In this document: piece after piece, positions 43,200 through 56,109 of the stretch
Position numbering within the stretch: the first letter of the stretch is position 1
Layout: each line of letters begins with the position of its first letter
Origin: Adiantum capillus-veneris
Taxonomy: Eukaryota; Streptophyta; Polypodiopsida; Polypodiales; Pteridaceae
Direction of reading: 5' to 3'
DNA: 64,000 bases
Assembly (NCBI GenBank): GCA_014529385.2
Contig: CM043967.1
Location: forward strand, 134,737,182-134,801,181
Notes under the pieces: model-generated
What the model saw: the letters and a program-made list of their open reading frames with translations, nothing else
What the model was told of the DNA's origin: nothing
The model's database searches: none
Position numbers and translations under genes: made by a program

Positions 43200-45200
43200 T
43201 CAAGGACATTAATTGCCATGGTTTCACGTTGGTACAGCCAAACTGTGTCGATCTATGAAAGTGCAAGAAGGCCATGCATGGCGGTTTGCAAGCAAGTGGC
43301 AGGTACATTGGGCAAGTCTTTGATGGTGCTAGGAGCCAGGTACACCGAGTTGGAGCAGTTGCTAGTCAAAACTGCAAGTGTTTTTTTGCTATCACAGGTG
43401 GCAGGAGAAAATGCTTATATCACAAGGTTGGGAACGAGGCAAGGGGTGCTGGATGCAGGTGCCATGAAGTTTATGATATGGGATTTGGGGCAGGCTGTCT
43501 ACACGACACTCGACTATCAAGAAGTGTATAGCTAACGAGGCATTGAATAGGTCGAAGATGGTGCAAAAGCCTTGGAGGTCAAAGTGCTTGAGGGTTTCAA
43601 AGCTCGATGGGTATCTCCACCAAATAGTGCCGTCGTAGGAGATGGCATGAGAGGGGCGGCCATAAGGCCATTCATCCGCATGAGAAGTAGCCTTTTTATG
43701 AAGCTCTGTGCGGGGCACAACTTGAAGCGCGGGTGATGAGAAGCTAAGGGGGAGTTTTTAATCCCAACAATCGGGGTGCCCTCCACTATCGGCAAATTAC
43801 AAAGCTATTGAAGTGCGACTGGAAGGAGGTGCCCGCGGCTACTTGAAGATGGGAATATTTGGATTTGGTTATTACGGCCTTGAGGTCTACCGGTTTGGGG
43901 TGATTGAGGCTACGGTCAACTTTGCGTGGGGACAGCCGCTAAGTCGCACCGGAGGTCCTTTTTAACAAAAAAAGATAGCCAAGCTATAAAAAAAACGATG
44001 TCTGCAGTCGACGAGCAGCGCTACATGGAAAGTCGACAATTGGAGATTGCATGCAGAGGGTAGTGGCGCCACCTAGGTGAAGCCATACAGAGTTGCATAA
44101 AACGAGGAGGTCAGCTTTTGGGGAGGAGAGCGACCAATAGCGAGGTCGCTATTGGCCTAGCAGAGGAGGAAGACAGGGTCGCCAAGTGAGAGCCTGTGTG
44201 GTGGCGGTGGCTGCATGAGGAGGAGCCCAAAGGCAGCCATGGGCCGCAGGTTGACGACTTCAGAAGGTGAGTAGGGTCGGGTGGTCGACTGCAGGTGAGG
44301 TTAGGCAAGGAGGGCTGAAGGCGGGATAGGCCAGGGAGCCGAGAAGAAGGAGAGGCCTCGCTAGTGAGGGCTTAGAGGGAGCGGGCTGTTGCAAGAACAA
44401 GGGGCCGCCACAACAGATGAGGAGGCCGCTGGGCTGCAGGAGATGAAGGACCGCCAGGGGCTGAGGGGTCTCGCCAGCCGGGTACAGCAGTAATGGCGGG
44501 CCTGAGCACTGGAGGGCAGCGTTACAGGTAGGAGAAGAGGTGACCGGGGGTCACACGAGGTGAGAGAGGGAGTAGCATGGCCGGGAACCTCAAGGGGCTG
44601 CCAGTCAAAGGGCTGCCATATCCAAAGATGAGGAAGGTGGCGCTGTGTGTTGAGGCCGCCAGGGCAAGGAGGCCAAGAGCCGGGATCGGGTGCATGAAGA
44701 GAGGGCTACAGGTTGCAGTTGGTGGCCGTCAAAAACGGCTTGTCTGAGAGGGACATCAAAGGCATCAAGATTGCATCGACCTAGGAGATACGTGCTCATA
44801 TTACACACAATTGTAAAAGGATGTCAATATTTTTTTGCTCGCTCTAGTCTCTGATCCATGTCATTTTTTTCTCATCTCTACTTGTGATTGTGAGAGGATT
44901 CTTTGTGTGGGTGTCGGGTATGCAAAGTGGATGTCGGCTTGGCATAGACTGGGTGTTTCCTAGGGTTTGTTTGCAAAGGTCCGAGTTTGTCTATCAATCG
45001 TGGAACCCATGATGACATGCTTTGTGGTTGGGTCTATACAGTCAGGGTTGGTCACGTATGGGCTTGGACAATAGCTGTTTGCAGATTGCGTATCATGGTG
45101 TGTGTTTGCTAGGGGATAGGGGTGTTGTGAGATCACTGGGTTATATAGAGGCATCGAGTTTATGTGCTGGTGATTTTCCCATTTCCCCCTTTCCAACATG
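43200..45200. other. GC-rich unassigned block
   Basis: This region is clearly richer in G on plus than its flanks (for example GAGGAGG, GCCGCC and GGGCTG words at 44.1-44.8 kb). Short frames occur on both strands, but none resembles a known protein. It lies between the element D gag and the expected upstream part of that element, so it may be an insertion in it. Confidence 0.45.
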
Positions 45201-45946
45201 AGCTATCCACAACAAATTTGCTACATTATTGTCCTTGCACAACAATAGACTCCTAGTCTGGGGTTATCATTTGATATATGCTTGAGAAGTTTAACATCAA
45301 CCTGATCATATCCTTCTAACTTTAATTCTAATGGCCATGCTCAAAATCAATGTATCAACTGCCAAACCCCATCCTTCCACAGTGTTAGGATCTCCAAATT
45401 TTAGATACTGCAATACTTTTGGATTCATTTTTTTAAAAATTGACTCTAGTCTTCTCTTCAAATTTGTCAATGTGGTCATTGACTCTAACCACATATTCCT
45501 CATTAGGGTCCAGATAAATCTGAGCCCCATGTTTTTTGGTCTTTTAGAAGATCCAAATACTCTTAAACCTGAGCAAGGTTCTAGTACACAAGTGAGTAGA
45601 AAAAAAAAATGCATTTCTAAACTAGAGTCGGAATAAGTATTACATTTCTAAACTAGAGTCGGAATAAGTATTTGGCACTTCTTCAACTATGGTCTCTAAG
45701 GGTCCCCCTTGGTTTGCACTACTTCAAGGCCACTATGCTCTCAATTTATCTCTTAAAACCTTGATTTTCTTGTACATAGCCTGATCTAAGGTACATGAAG
45801 ATCCAAAATGCTCAATTAATTTGAATCTTTGATCATAAGAACCAATATCAACCCATTTTAGCGTTGCAAGTCCCAGGTGGCTATCGACTTAATCTTAATC
45901 TCAATCAATCTTGTACAATCAATAGTAAACATGTTACATCGTGAAA

Positions 45947-45972
45947 CCCCCCCCCCCCCCCCCCCCCCCCCC
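45947..45972. repeat. Poly(C)26 homopolymer
   Basis: Twenty-six consecutive C residues on plus, unusual in an AT-rich context. Assembly or polymerase slippage could affect its length. Confidence 0.9.
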
Positions 45973-46251
45973 ACCCGAGCTTACCCTACACCTAGTCAAA
46001 TTAGTAAAAAGGTAGTAGGAATGTCTACAACTTTTTTTTTCTTGTCTTTTCTTATGATGAGTGTCAAGTTTCACACTCTTACATAGTCTATGTCATCAAC
46101 CACTCAAAAACTAGTCCCAAGACATCTCTACACGACTGAGGTCGACACATGTGGTTTTTAAAATATGGTGGTTGACTCTAGTTGAAACTAGAGAAAATTT
46201 TGGACAACAATGTTTGAGTACTCAGGCTTTCCCTAGTTTCAGTCATTTCAT

Positions 46252-46268
46252 CCTTGGCAATGGCACCA
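46252..46268 (-). promoter_or_regulatory. Primer binding site, element D
   Basis: The minus strand reads TGGTGCCATTGCCAAGG, a diverged form of the Tat-type primer site seen in elements A, B and C. Confidence 0.65.
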
Positions 46269-46271
46269 AAA

Positions 46272-47227
46272 TGTAAGCTCGCTGATTGCCAATCCATGTT
46301 ATCTTATTATACGGATAGTGAGAACCACATACATAAATGTCATACTGTGGAACGGAGTCGACCACAATGGTGCAGGGAGGCTACAAGATATTTTCAGGCT
46401 CTTGGAAAACACATTCAATCCTAATATACTCAAATCTACACTCAAGTGTGTCAGACAGAGAAAAAACTAACCGAGACATCTTCAAGCAAACCTCGATAAT
46501 TCACCAAGCATATGAAGTCTAAACGTGATCAAAATTATAGGAGGACAAATAGGCAATACACATGCCTATGGTTTCAAATCTCCCTTTTGATCACTTGCTA
46601 AACTTGCTCTTATTATCTATAGGGCAAATTTGACCTCACTATTTTTGTTTTTGGAATCACTCTATAGCTTAGCAATGCTATCCTAATACCCCTTCTATGT
46701 AAAAATTACAATTTGGATGCTTAAAATTTAAGTTATAAACATATTAAGAAGAGGAATTACTATAAAAAAACCATAAATTCATCTCAAGAAACTTATAATG
46801 TCATGTAGAGCTTCCACCTGCTAACACAATGGAATTAGATGACGTTAGCAATGGAATTAGATGACGCTCCAATTAGACCATTCGTGAGAGAGTTATGAGA
46901 TTGAGAAGAAAGAGGAGAATACACAATGCTCAAAGACTCTGTGTGCTTATTATCCATCAAAACTCACTCCAAATTAAGGGAATTTTTATATAAGTTGTCT
47001 TTTATACATTAGCCAAAGGTTTCAAAATGTGAAAAAGCCTTAGATCTAGGTAGATAGGGGCTAAATAAAGCATATGAATAATTATAAACTCGGGACCATT
47101 TGACGTGACTACCAACTTTAAACTCATAAATTACATCTTTAGTCATGACGGATTTTTTTAATCAATATAAAGAGAAATAACAATATTGGGCTAAAAAATA
47201 TGTGACTGTGTTAGCTTGTTGCTAACA
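46272..47227 (-). repeat. Probable 5' LTR of Tat-like element D
   Basis: Bounded on plus by TG at 46272 next to the PBS and by CTAACA at about 47227 (TGTTAGCAAC on minus). A TATA-like TTATATAAAA on minus lies at about 46990. The length of about 956 bp is near the 945-bp LTR of element C. No partner LTR is identified, so edges are provisional. Confidence 0.5.
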
Positions 47228-47377
47228 ACACCTTATGTAAACCCTAATTTACTCAACTTGAGTAGAAGCATCCATGAGTTTAGCTCTTTTCGTGTGCTAG
47301 AGTCCTTCTAGGTAGCTTTTTGTTGTATTCTCCACAACTATGAATTTATAGCTAGCATGGTCTTCTTGGATATCATT

Positions 47378-47595
47378 CAAGAAAGGTTAGATTTAGGAGG
47401 TAGAGTGGTGGGTCCTCAAGATTGAAGGGAGAAAGGTACATAGAAGGGAAATGCAGAGTTGAAAAAGACCTCCAAGTAAAGACTCTGTTGGTATTAAGGA
47501 GGTCTTTTTTAACTCTCCCTTTTCCTTCTTATCTACCTTTATCCATTAAATCTTGAGGACCCACCACTCCACCTCCTCTATCTAACCTCTCTTGG
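47378..47595. repeat. Long imperfect inverted repeat (hairpin)
   Basis: The left arm 47378-47473 (CAAGAAAGGTTAGATTTAGG...) pairs with the right arm 47498-47595 (GGAGGTCTTTTTTAACTC... to CTAACCTCTCTTGG), with about 80% complementarity by eye. A 24-base loop separates them. It could be a foldback/MITE element or a hairpin RNA precursor. Confidence 0.85.
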
Positions 47596-47599
47596 CTTG

Positions 47600-50590
47600 G
47601 ATTGAGCGTGGTGGGTTTTGTCATTTTAATAAACCTCTCACATATCGTGATATTTTCCAAGTTTGAAAGGGAGATATGGACAAGGAGGAAGAACACGCCA
47701 TGTTTCAAGAGAGGTGGGATATGGGTCTCATTTTTAAGTGGATGGATGTGACCTTGGCAAACTTTTGTCCCCTTCCCTTCTTTTGCTAAAATTTGGAAAA
47801 GGAGGGTATGGTGTAGGTGGGGCACCATGGAAACCTTTCCTTTTACTTCTCTTGCATTTTTGAAAAAGACAAAATGCTATTTCCCAAAAGCACTTTCTGG
47901 GCTGCTTATTTTTTAAGCTACACTCCTCCTTTCTTTTTGCTTTCTAAAAGAATTCTTAGTGTTGTGTTGGGTTAGGAGACTTTCATTGTTTTGAGTGCAC
48001 ATGGAGACTTACTTGAAATGTTTATTTCACTTTCATTTTATATATTGACATGTCTTGACTTTTTTTTTTTTGCATTCTATTGTTTTAGAATGTTAAAGTG
48101 AAACTTCACTTGCAAAATTCTAGTAAGCTCTATGGATACTCACACACACACATATATATTAATGAGTTTTTAATTTCACATTTCATTTCACACCCTCACA
48201 TGGCTTGACTTTTCTTACATTCTATAACTTAATTCTAGTCAATATTTAGGAAAGTCTCTTTTATTAAGCGATCATCGACTGAGTTTCCTTCCCACAAAGA
48301 AGCAAAGCGGAAATACCAGCATAAATTTAAAACTTGTAGGATTTTTGAACTATTTTGTCACATATTTTAACAGTTTTTCTTCCCTTTACCATGGTTTGCA
48401 ACCAAGTAGTCTCCATTTTCAACTGGCTCAAGGCTAAGCTGAGGCAATCCTTTCTTGAACACTGATTCTACTTAAAACTCAACCTAATGATTTTATCATG
48501 TTCTAATTATTTTAGAAAGCCACTGTGATTCTTTCATTTGTTTAAATGAAGGTATGTGCCTAAAGCATGTGTGTTTCTTGAAAATTCAATCAGTCACATG
48601 AAGGCCCCATTCTTTTGGAAAAGGTAGCTTTTCAAGTGCAGCTTTTTCACCAAAATTGCAATCAGTATCACTCATTGGTATATTCTCAATTTTTTGGGAG
48701 TTTTCATGGAACAACAAGAGATTCTAATCTGCCCTGTAGGGTGAAAAAAATATTAGGTGCATGAGCTCAAGGGGTTTAAAGTTGGTATGTTAGAAAGATG
48801 GGACCTCCTCCACTTACACTAGGATAGGAATCATCCTTCTAGGGCACCAAGCCCGCCAAAGGGGTCCTAGTTCCCTCCAATGTTTAGTAGTTCCAAGATC
48901 ATTAGGGGGTCACATGCGTATGAGGAAGACTACATTCTCAAAGAAATCTTCTAGCAAGTCTCCATAGCTTGGATCTCCCATAACCATTAAGGCAAAAAAC
49001 ATTGAAAAGTGATCTTGTGTATTGGGTGTCTTGAAATGGATAATTGTTGGAAAAAGTGATTGGCTTTAGTTGAAAGATGATAACTTTGTGTGCCATGATC
49101 AGCTTTTTATGTACTTGATAGGAAATCTTCTTCCTTAGCTAGTTTCTTTATGAGTTGTCCATTCATGACTGATAGATGTAGGTTGAGATATCATTGTGTT
49201 TCCTCCCTTCTCCACCTCAATGGTGAGGCAACTAGGGTAGATCCTTTGATGTTTCATAAAGTAGGATGGGTTAAGTGAGTTGATTAGCAACATTTCATCA
49301 AAGTATCTATAGGGAATCCCTTTCTTTGTTAGGATGGGGTAGGGACTGGGTGATGCAAGTGTTGTGGTCATGAAATCAAACTCAAGAGAATGGATAGAGG
49401 TGAGGACACCATGCATGTATAGATCCCATCGAATTTCCTATAGAATGAACCTTGGAAATTTAAAAATATGTTGCTTATCAACCAAGTGTTGAGTGTGATG
49501 ACATCTTTCTCATTAAAAGATAATCCATTGCTCTATGCATGTGAGGACCAAGTTCCTTCAATGCATTGAGAAGGAAAAAATCTAAAGGAGATGAAGTTCC
49601 CATGACATCTTGCTCACTGAAGGATAAGGCATTTTTGTATGCATCTTATAAGGACCAAGTTATTTCAATGAATTGAGAAGGAAAATATCTAAAGAAGATG
49701 AAGTCCCCATGAGTGGTAGAAAAAATGTGCTTTCACTTGCAATTGTGCTTGCTTTGGTAGATTTAGGGTCAAATCATACATAGAGTCCACTATCGACCAT
49801 GATTGAAGATGGAAGTTATGGAAAAGTAGATCTTTTTGGTTTAAACATTTAGTTGTTACCTTAAGTGGGTAGGAGGTGCAAGTTGTTAAGATACATGCCA
49901 TGAGTACAGAAACTTTAGAATAGCAACATAAAGCACCACATATGATCTATCCTAATGTGGAATTTTGTATCATATAGATGGCTGTGATATAGGTGGAGAT
50001 TAATCAAGAGGGTTTATGAGTGGAGATAGGAACTATGAATGGAATCCATGGTTGTATTCTCCATATTTAATTCACAGAGATAGAAAATAGTCCCTTCAAG
50101 GAACTCCTTAAATTCATTTAAGATGTATTTTTTGGAAATCAATATGGGATCTTTGAAATCCTTGTCCAGGCAACAAGTAATGGATTACTTCTTCTTGATA
50201 CTCTCAATCTCATGTGGTATGTATGGGTGAGGTTGATGTTGCCTATTTATGTTCAAGTGGGGAACCAATAGCCATGGAGTAACAGAGATGCCTCATGATA
50301 TAATAGATGAAAGGGGAGGATAATGCACTCTTTATCAATGAGCAACATTAGTACATAAAATAAGCTAATTCTTACCTAAATGAGGAGGTGCTCCAACCCT
50401 TGATTGCAAACATGATCAAGTGATGAGCTCATACAATCATTTATGTAAATAGTAAGCATGTGGCCTCTCTTAATATTAAACACAAGATCATCACTATATC
50501 AAAAAATATCATGCTCAAATCCCATGGGAGACAAAAACCACTTTTGCATTACATAGGGTAACATTTAGAGGAGGGTCAAAGGACCAATTA
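47600..50590. other. AT-rich DNA without recognised genes
   Basis: Short ORFs occur on both strands (for example 49416-49135 and 49901-49689 on minus), but none carries a motif I know. The stretch contains a repeated phrase (TTCAATGCATTGAGAAGGAAAA and a variant near 49560 and 49660). No LTR, RNA gene or transposase was seen. Confidence 0.5.
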
Positions 50591-50599
50591 AAACAAAGT

Positions 50600-51618
50600 G
50601 GATAAGTATGAATACACCTCTTGTTCTCTCCCTTGGCATGATGTTAGCAACTTAGCTAACCAAAGAGTCTTTATAATTGCGTACATTTATTTATTTCCAA
50701 GCCAAGCATGTAATAAATGTCTCATTTTTTTTACAAGCATGGATGTCTCTACCTATATGCTTTTTTACTTTTATTTTTCCAAGCCAAGCATGCAAATATT
50801 TATGTAATTATGAACTCGATTGAGAAACGCTAAATCCTTCCAGATTGTATCTCTAAGCTGTAAAAGAGTTAGTAGGTTACATTTTTTTGACATAAAACCT
50901 TTGACTAAGGTATAAAAGCCAATTTTTGTAAAGTTTTTTTAAGTTCAATGGGATAATAAGTATGTACAACAACTATAGATTATTGTGTACTCTCCTTCTT
51001 CTCTCTCAAGAGTGTAACTCTCTTAGCAATGGTTTGTTTGAAGCATTATTTGCTTCATTGTGTTTGCAACTGAAAGATCTTTGCAACATTGTAAGTTTCT
51101 CAAATTCAAACTATGTTTTTTTGTGGCTAACCTCCATGAAAATGTGCTCATAACTCAAGATTTACATAACAGAACTACATTTTATGCATAGGAGAGGTGT
51201 TAGAGCAACATTGCTAAGCTCTAGGATGTGCTCTGGACCAAAAATAGTCGTCAAATTTTCCTTGTAGATAATAAAGCAATTTTGGAAAGTGGTCAAAAGT
51301 GGACTTTGTGGCCATAGGTATGTGTCTTTATTCATTACCTATTCGTCCTACAAATTTCATCACGTTTGGACTTTGTTTGCTTAGAGAAGCGATGAGATTT
51401 TCTTGTAGGTGTTGTAATAATCTTTTGCTTCTTGACATGCAATTGAGTGTAGATTTGAGTAGTTAGGGATTGAGTTTGTTTTTGGAGATTGTCACGAAAC
51501 TCTTGTAGCCTCCATGTTCTAGTCGAGTGAACTCCATCCTAGGGTATGGCATTCATGTACATGGCTCTCATTGTCTTTACAACAAGATAGCAAGGCTTGG
51601 CAACCAGAAAAACTCACA
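50600..51618 (+). repeat. 5' LTR of Tat-like element B
   Basis: It ends CTCACA at 51618, just before the PBS. Near 50911 it carries TATAAAAGCC in the context AAGG...CCAATTTTTGTAAA, matching AAGTATAAGAGCCAATTATT at 59121 in the LTR of element C. That shows the two LTRs are related and positions the promoter. The left edge is uncertain. Confidence 0.55.
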
Positions 51619-51621
51619 TTT

Positions 51622-51639
51622 TGGTGCCGTTGGTGGGGA
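51622..51639 (+). promoter_or_regulatory. Primer binding site, element B
   Basis: TGGTGCCGTTGGTGGGGA, a Tat-type primer site with a few changes. Confidence 0.75.
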
Positions 51640-53640
51640 CAAGGTGATCTAAGCTAGAGAAAACCTCAGTGTTTAGTATTGTTCAAAACTTCCTCTAGGT
51701 TCACCTAGAGACCAAAAACCAATTTTTAGAAACCTCACCATTGAGATGTGTCTACTTTAATTGTGTAAAGGTATCTTGGGAGTAGTTGTACTTGATGAAG
51801 ACCTTTGGGATTGGATTAGTGGTTTAGGGTTTAAGCTATGACAAATTCTAAGAAATGACACTCATTTCAAAAAACAAAAACAAGAAAAAACCAATGTTGG
51901 TAGACACTTTCACTATCATTTGTTGAGTTGCCTAGGAATAGGTTAAATGGACGTGGAGGAGGATTTTCAACCTATCTCACCCTATGAATTGTCATCAATG
52001 AAGTATTCTACAAAATTTTAGAGTTTTCAAGTATGGGACGCATGAGGTGAGCTTGAAACATCAAAAACAACATTTTTGATCATCAATGATCTTGGAAAAG
52101 CCGTAGCACCTTATTCTTAAGTCCAAAATGAGCTTTTAAGAAAATATTAAGGTTTGATTAAATATGGGATTATCTCCTCTATGTTGGATGAGTACCAATT
52201 CAAAAAACTTTGGCCAAAATCACTTGCAATAGCCTATATAAGACATGAATGCCATCAAAATTCCAAAAAAGTTCATTTTTTGGCCTATAGATGATAAGTG
52301 ATTCTTTTTTTGAGGTCTAAAATTGAAATTTTCTTACAAAGACAGTTTGCATAGGTGAAGTGTGAATACTTTTGTGAAGGTTTTTAAGGTGTCCATCTGA
52401 GTGAAAGAATTGAGCCAAAATAACTTTTGACAGACAGATAAATGAAGGTAATAACACTCAAAACATTAAAAATAATGTTGAGACCTCTTAAAGGGGCCTA
52501 AAATACCTTACTACAACTCTAAGAATTAGAAAAGTGAAAAAAACTTGCAAAATTGAATACCTAGATAATAAACGTGCTTTATTATCTCGGGGCTGGGAGA
52601 TGCAAATTTTTTACCATTTGACAACACCATATGTTACGACATAGTATAATAAGACCTAGATTTAGGTTTAGTACCATTTGGAATTTTGAGTTGTCAGATA
52701 GGCCTTGTATTCATTGAGGTCTAACTACATGCACATGATTTGGCATAAAAGCTTGAAACCTAAGCCAAACTTCATGAAACTTGATGAGTGACTTGTTTAT
52801 AGTGTAGAGATCTAGTACAAGTGGAATTTTGAGTTGTCGGATAGGCCTAGTATTCATTGAGGTCTAACTACAAACACAAGATTTGGCCTAAAAGCTTGAA
52901 ACCTAAGCCAAACTTCATGAAACTTGATGAGTGACTTGTTTATAGTGTAAAGATCCAGTAAAAGTGAATAAATTGAAGAAAATCCTTCATTTTGCATAAG
53001 AAGTAATAAGCCCACGTATTATATCAAGCCCTAAAAAATCAACTTTAGGAATTTTTTCCAAAGGGGATTGGATCAGGGTAGTAATAAAGTACTTGTGGAT
53101 AGTTTTAAGTAATTTGACCTTCTTTTGACATGCATGACCACTTGAATCAGATTTGAAACTACTAATATATCCAAAAATCATAAAACCCTATTAAGAGCTT
53201 ATTGAAAACACACTTAACCAATAAGAGTAGACAAAAGTGAAAAAATAATGCTTTTTTGTCTCCGTAAATTTTGGTCTTGATTATTTGCTGCTACTAGTCA
53301 AATAGCTCATTTTTTGACATTTTTTCGTTCCCAAGGTTAGTAGACCTATCTCATATATAGCCTGCAAAGTTTGAGGTTATTTGGAGGCAAGTTGTTGTTA
53401 GAAATGGAGTTTTTGGAATTGAAGGTTGCAGATTGGTCCTTTGGCTACTTTGTTAGAATTGAAGCTAAACATTTTGACCAAGAGCCCTTGTATATAATTG
53501 GAGATAAGTAGACTTACTAATATACTTTTGATTGTATAGGAGTGATTGAGATCAAGCTTGAGCAAAAGACAATTTGGAGTTACGACGATTGAAACAGGTT
53601 GGTCTTGGCTCTAAAGGCCACATATTTTATTTCATTGAGC
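51640..53640 (+). other. Leader/decayed body of element B
   Basis: No gag frame remains. The sequence is AT-rich with many stops and contains the 143-bp tandem duplication listed separately. Confidence 0.5.
52679..52966. repeat. 143-bp tandem duplication
   Basis: TGGAATTTTGAGTTGTC begins at 52679 and 52822. The two copies are about 93% alike and include GAAACTTGATGAGTGACTTG. Confidence 0.93.
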
Positions 53641-53666
53641 ATTTTGGATCTTCATTTGATATGGTG

Positions 53667-54730
53667 CAGATATTTATCCATCAAATAGAATAGACTGGCA
53701 ACAACGAGTTGAGACCATAGTTGGGATTTTTGATGCTTTCCATGCATTTGTTGGTGAGCAAATGTACCGAGGAAGACCGCACAAGGAGCTTGCACATAAT
53801 GGTATATTCTTTTATGATATTTCATATTTGGAACCCCGAATATCATATGCTTGGGATCGTGTGACTCATTTGCCACTTCCATCGTTTGACAACAAGGATT
53901 GGTCTTTGTCAGCATCCCAAACTAGTGAAAGCTTCAGGAATAGGTTGTTTTAGGATATACAAAAGGTCCTCAAGTATTTGATTGCTACAAAGCTTCTAAG
54001 GATCACTCAATTTATGCATGTTGAAGTGTTTGTAGATTTCTTCTTTGATGAGCAAATAAGAACTACCACAACAATGTTCATTTGCAAGTCTAAGAGCTGT
54101 TTGGACTTTTAGATGATAATTGGGATAGGAAACATTCATACGGAAAAAAATGTATTTTGTGAAAGAAGTCCATAATTTGCAAGTACATTATAAGCTCTCA
54201 AAATTTCATAGTGTCATTTTAATATTTTAGATATCATCTTCTTAGTGGGAAACTTATTCCACTTTACCAAGATATAGAGTCTAACTTTGAGAACAGACCT
54301 TTAGCAATGGAGATCTACTTTTGAGAGATCCTACTTACTATGATGGACACAATGTCAAGTACAACTCTTGTACAGATTAGGGTAGATCTTACATATGAAG
54401 ACCTCCCACTACTGCCAAGAGTGTATGCATTCAGTCTCCACAATAGGAAGGTACTAACTAAATGGATAAATTTTCACTTGTATTTAATGCCTTAAAGATA
54501 TAGATACTAACACTTTGTTTTTCTCAAATTCCAAGACGCAAGGAGAAAACAACATTGTGCGAGGAGTCCCTCTCAAATACACTTCACTTGATTGCTTCAA
54601 TTGGAAGCTAGGTCACAAGCCCTATGCACGCAATGAGTATTACTACCATGCCATCCAGGATGTACACCCCAAAATAATTAATACAAAGGCATTTTGTGCC
54701 GCTCAAACATTGTCTCAAAATTGCAAACTT
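53667..54730 (+). pseudogene. Unrecognised exon-like segments
   Basis: After a GGTGCAG acceptor-like site, an open frame reads YPSNRIDWQQRVETIVGI, FHAFVGEQMYRGRPHKEL and ISYAWDRVTHLPLPSFDN, and stops at about 53953. A later segment near 54380-54450 reads YEDLPLLPRVYAFSLHNR and is followed by GTACTAAC. A third (54530-54690) reads NIVRGVPLKYTSLDCFNW and NEYYYHAIQDVHPK. The amino acid use is protein-like and the breaks resemble introns, so this is probably a host gene relic. I cannot assign a family. Confidence 0.35.
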
Positions 54731-54845
54731 TGTATTGTCTCAAGGCTTTATACATAATTATTTTTCATTAAAAATTTATACAAAGGGGCAATGATTACCT
54801 CCCATGTCCGTATTTATAGTATTGCTCCCCTACCCCTTGCCTCGG

Positions 54846-54927
54846 TTGCTACCACTGCTCCCTTGCCGCCTTGCCTTGATTGCTACCACTGCTCGCCTTC
54901 CCCCTGCCCCTGTTGCTACCACTGCTC
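54846..54927. repeat. Minisatellite, three units
   Basis: TGCTACCACTGCTC recurs at 54847, 54881 and 54914, spaced 33-34 bp, in C-rich text. Confidence 0.85.
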
Positions 54928-55255
54928 GCCTATCCTCTCCCCCAAATGATACTCCTTCTCCCTTGAGGGAAACTAGTCTTGGGTGCCCTTTTGCGTCACT
55001 CGAATGCCTGGGCTTCGTCCATGGATTCCCATGTATCTTGAACCTGTGAAGCTTCACTCGATTCTCTCTCTTGTCATTGACATGTAACCCAGTCCTCTAC
55101 TTCTGCAAAGTCCACATTATATTAATTGATTGCTTCTTGCATGTTTCAAACCTCATCTTGAGTTTGCTAGTACCTCTGTGGGATTTCGTCAATGCGGGCT
55201 TATTCAAACTCCTCAGCTTGTGTGCGTTCCTCTCTTGACCGACTATGCACCAAAA

Positions 55256-55950
55256 TTATAATATGCTAAATGGCCATTCCAAAACATTTGCGCACATCAT
55301 AGGGGCTATAGTCATGTAATTCAAGGTCCTATAGATGCATGATAATAAGAAAGCAAGTAAAGAAATAACTTCTTTTGATAAAGACATTGCAACAATACAA
55401 GCACTAAAACAACATGCGTACTTACGTTTGATACATCCATAATTTGGCTTAGAAGGAGCATAGCATTCATACATGTCCTCCAGCCATAATTGAAATCATA
55501 AGTTTGAGTGGGCACATTGACCCGTCGATGCTCAATGGAAACACCTAGATCATGTTCTAACAAAATGTGCTCCACACAACAAACAAAGTTTCTTGCAAAA
55601 CTACATACACAAGCACTTGCTCCACACAACAAACAAAGTTTCTTGCGAAACTACATATGAATGTAGCTTCTTGCAAAACTACATACATAAGCACTGACAC
55701 TACATGCAAAAGCATAAAGATATGCCTTACGCCTTTACATGCCCATGGAATCCCCTACTTTTCCTAGAGTTTCTATAGTAGACGACCTTTGCTTCAATGT
55801 CGAATAACACCAGACTCCAATGTTCACTACACGAAAAGAAAACATAAAAACTATTAACAATGAGAAATAGTAAGATCCTAAATCGAGCATAGATTTGCAT
55901 ACCGACACAAAACTCACCTTTGATTGTATGCAGTGACCAGAAAGCACGCT
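55256..55950 (-). other. Unrecognised minus-strand segment with exon-like text
   Basis: On minus, LGVSIEHRRVNVPTQTYD and FNYGWRTCMNAMLLLSQ form a protein-like stretch (55632-55321). Nearby, the reading EDMYECYAPSKPNYGC is followed by a GTAAGT. No family is recognised. It may belong to a decayed gene. Confidence 0.3.
55568..55697. repeat. 50-bp tandem repeat
   Basis: TGCTCCACACAACAAACAAAG at 55568 and 55618, with a partial third copy (TTTCTTGCAAAACTACATAC) after 55669. Confidence 0.9.
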
Positions 55951-56109
55951 AGATCCCAGTTTACTTTACTGAATCAGCCCAACAACGTCAAAAATGACAT
56001 TCCATTGTTTTGAAGCATAGGCAACATAAGAGGATCTATCACATGGATTTTGTGTGCACATTCATAGACAGAAGTGAGATTCTTGAAATGGTCATATAAG
56101 TCCCTAATA

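Noticed and set aside
43218-43535. A 105-codon plus ORF as a host gene
   Set aside because: No motif or plausible start context was found, and it overlaps other frames of the same GC-rich block; evidence is too weak.
49135-49416. A 93-codon minus ORF
   Set aside because: Protein-like but isolated, with no recognisable domain, neighbour or signals.
55568-55697. CRISPR-like repeat array
   Set aside because: The units are directly adjacent with no unique spacers and lie in plant DNA; it is an ordinary tandem repeat.
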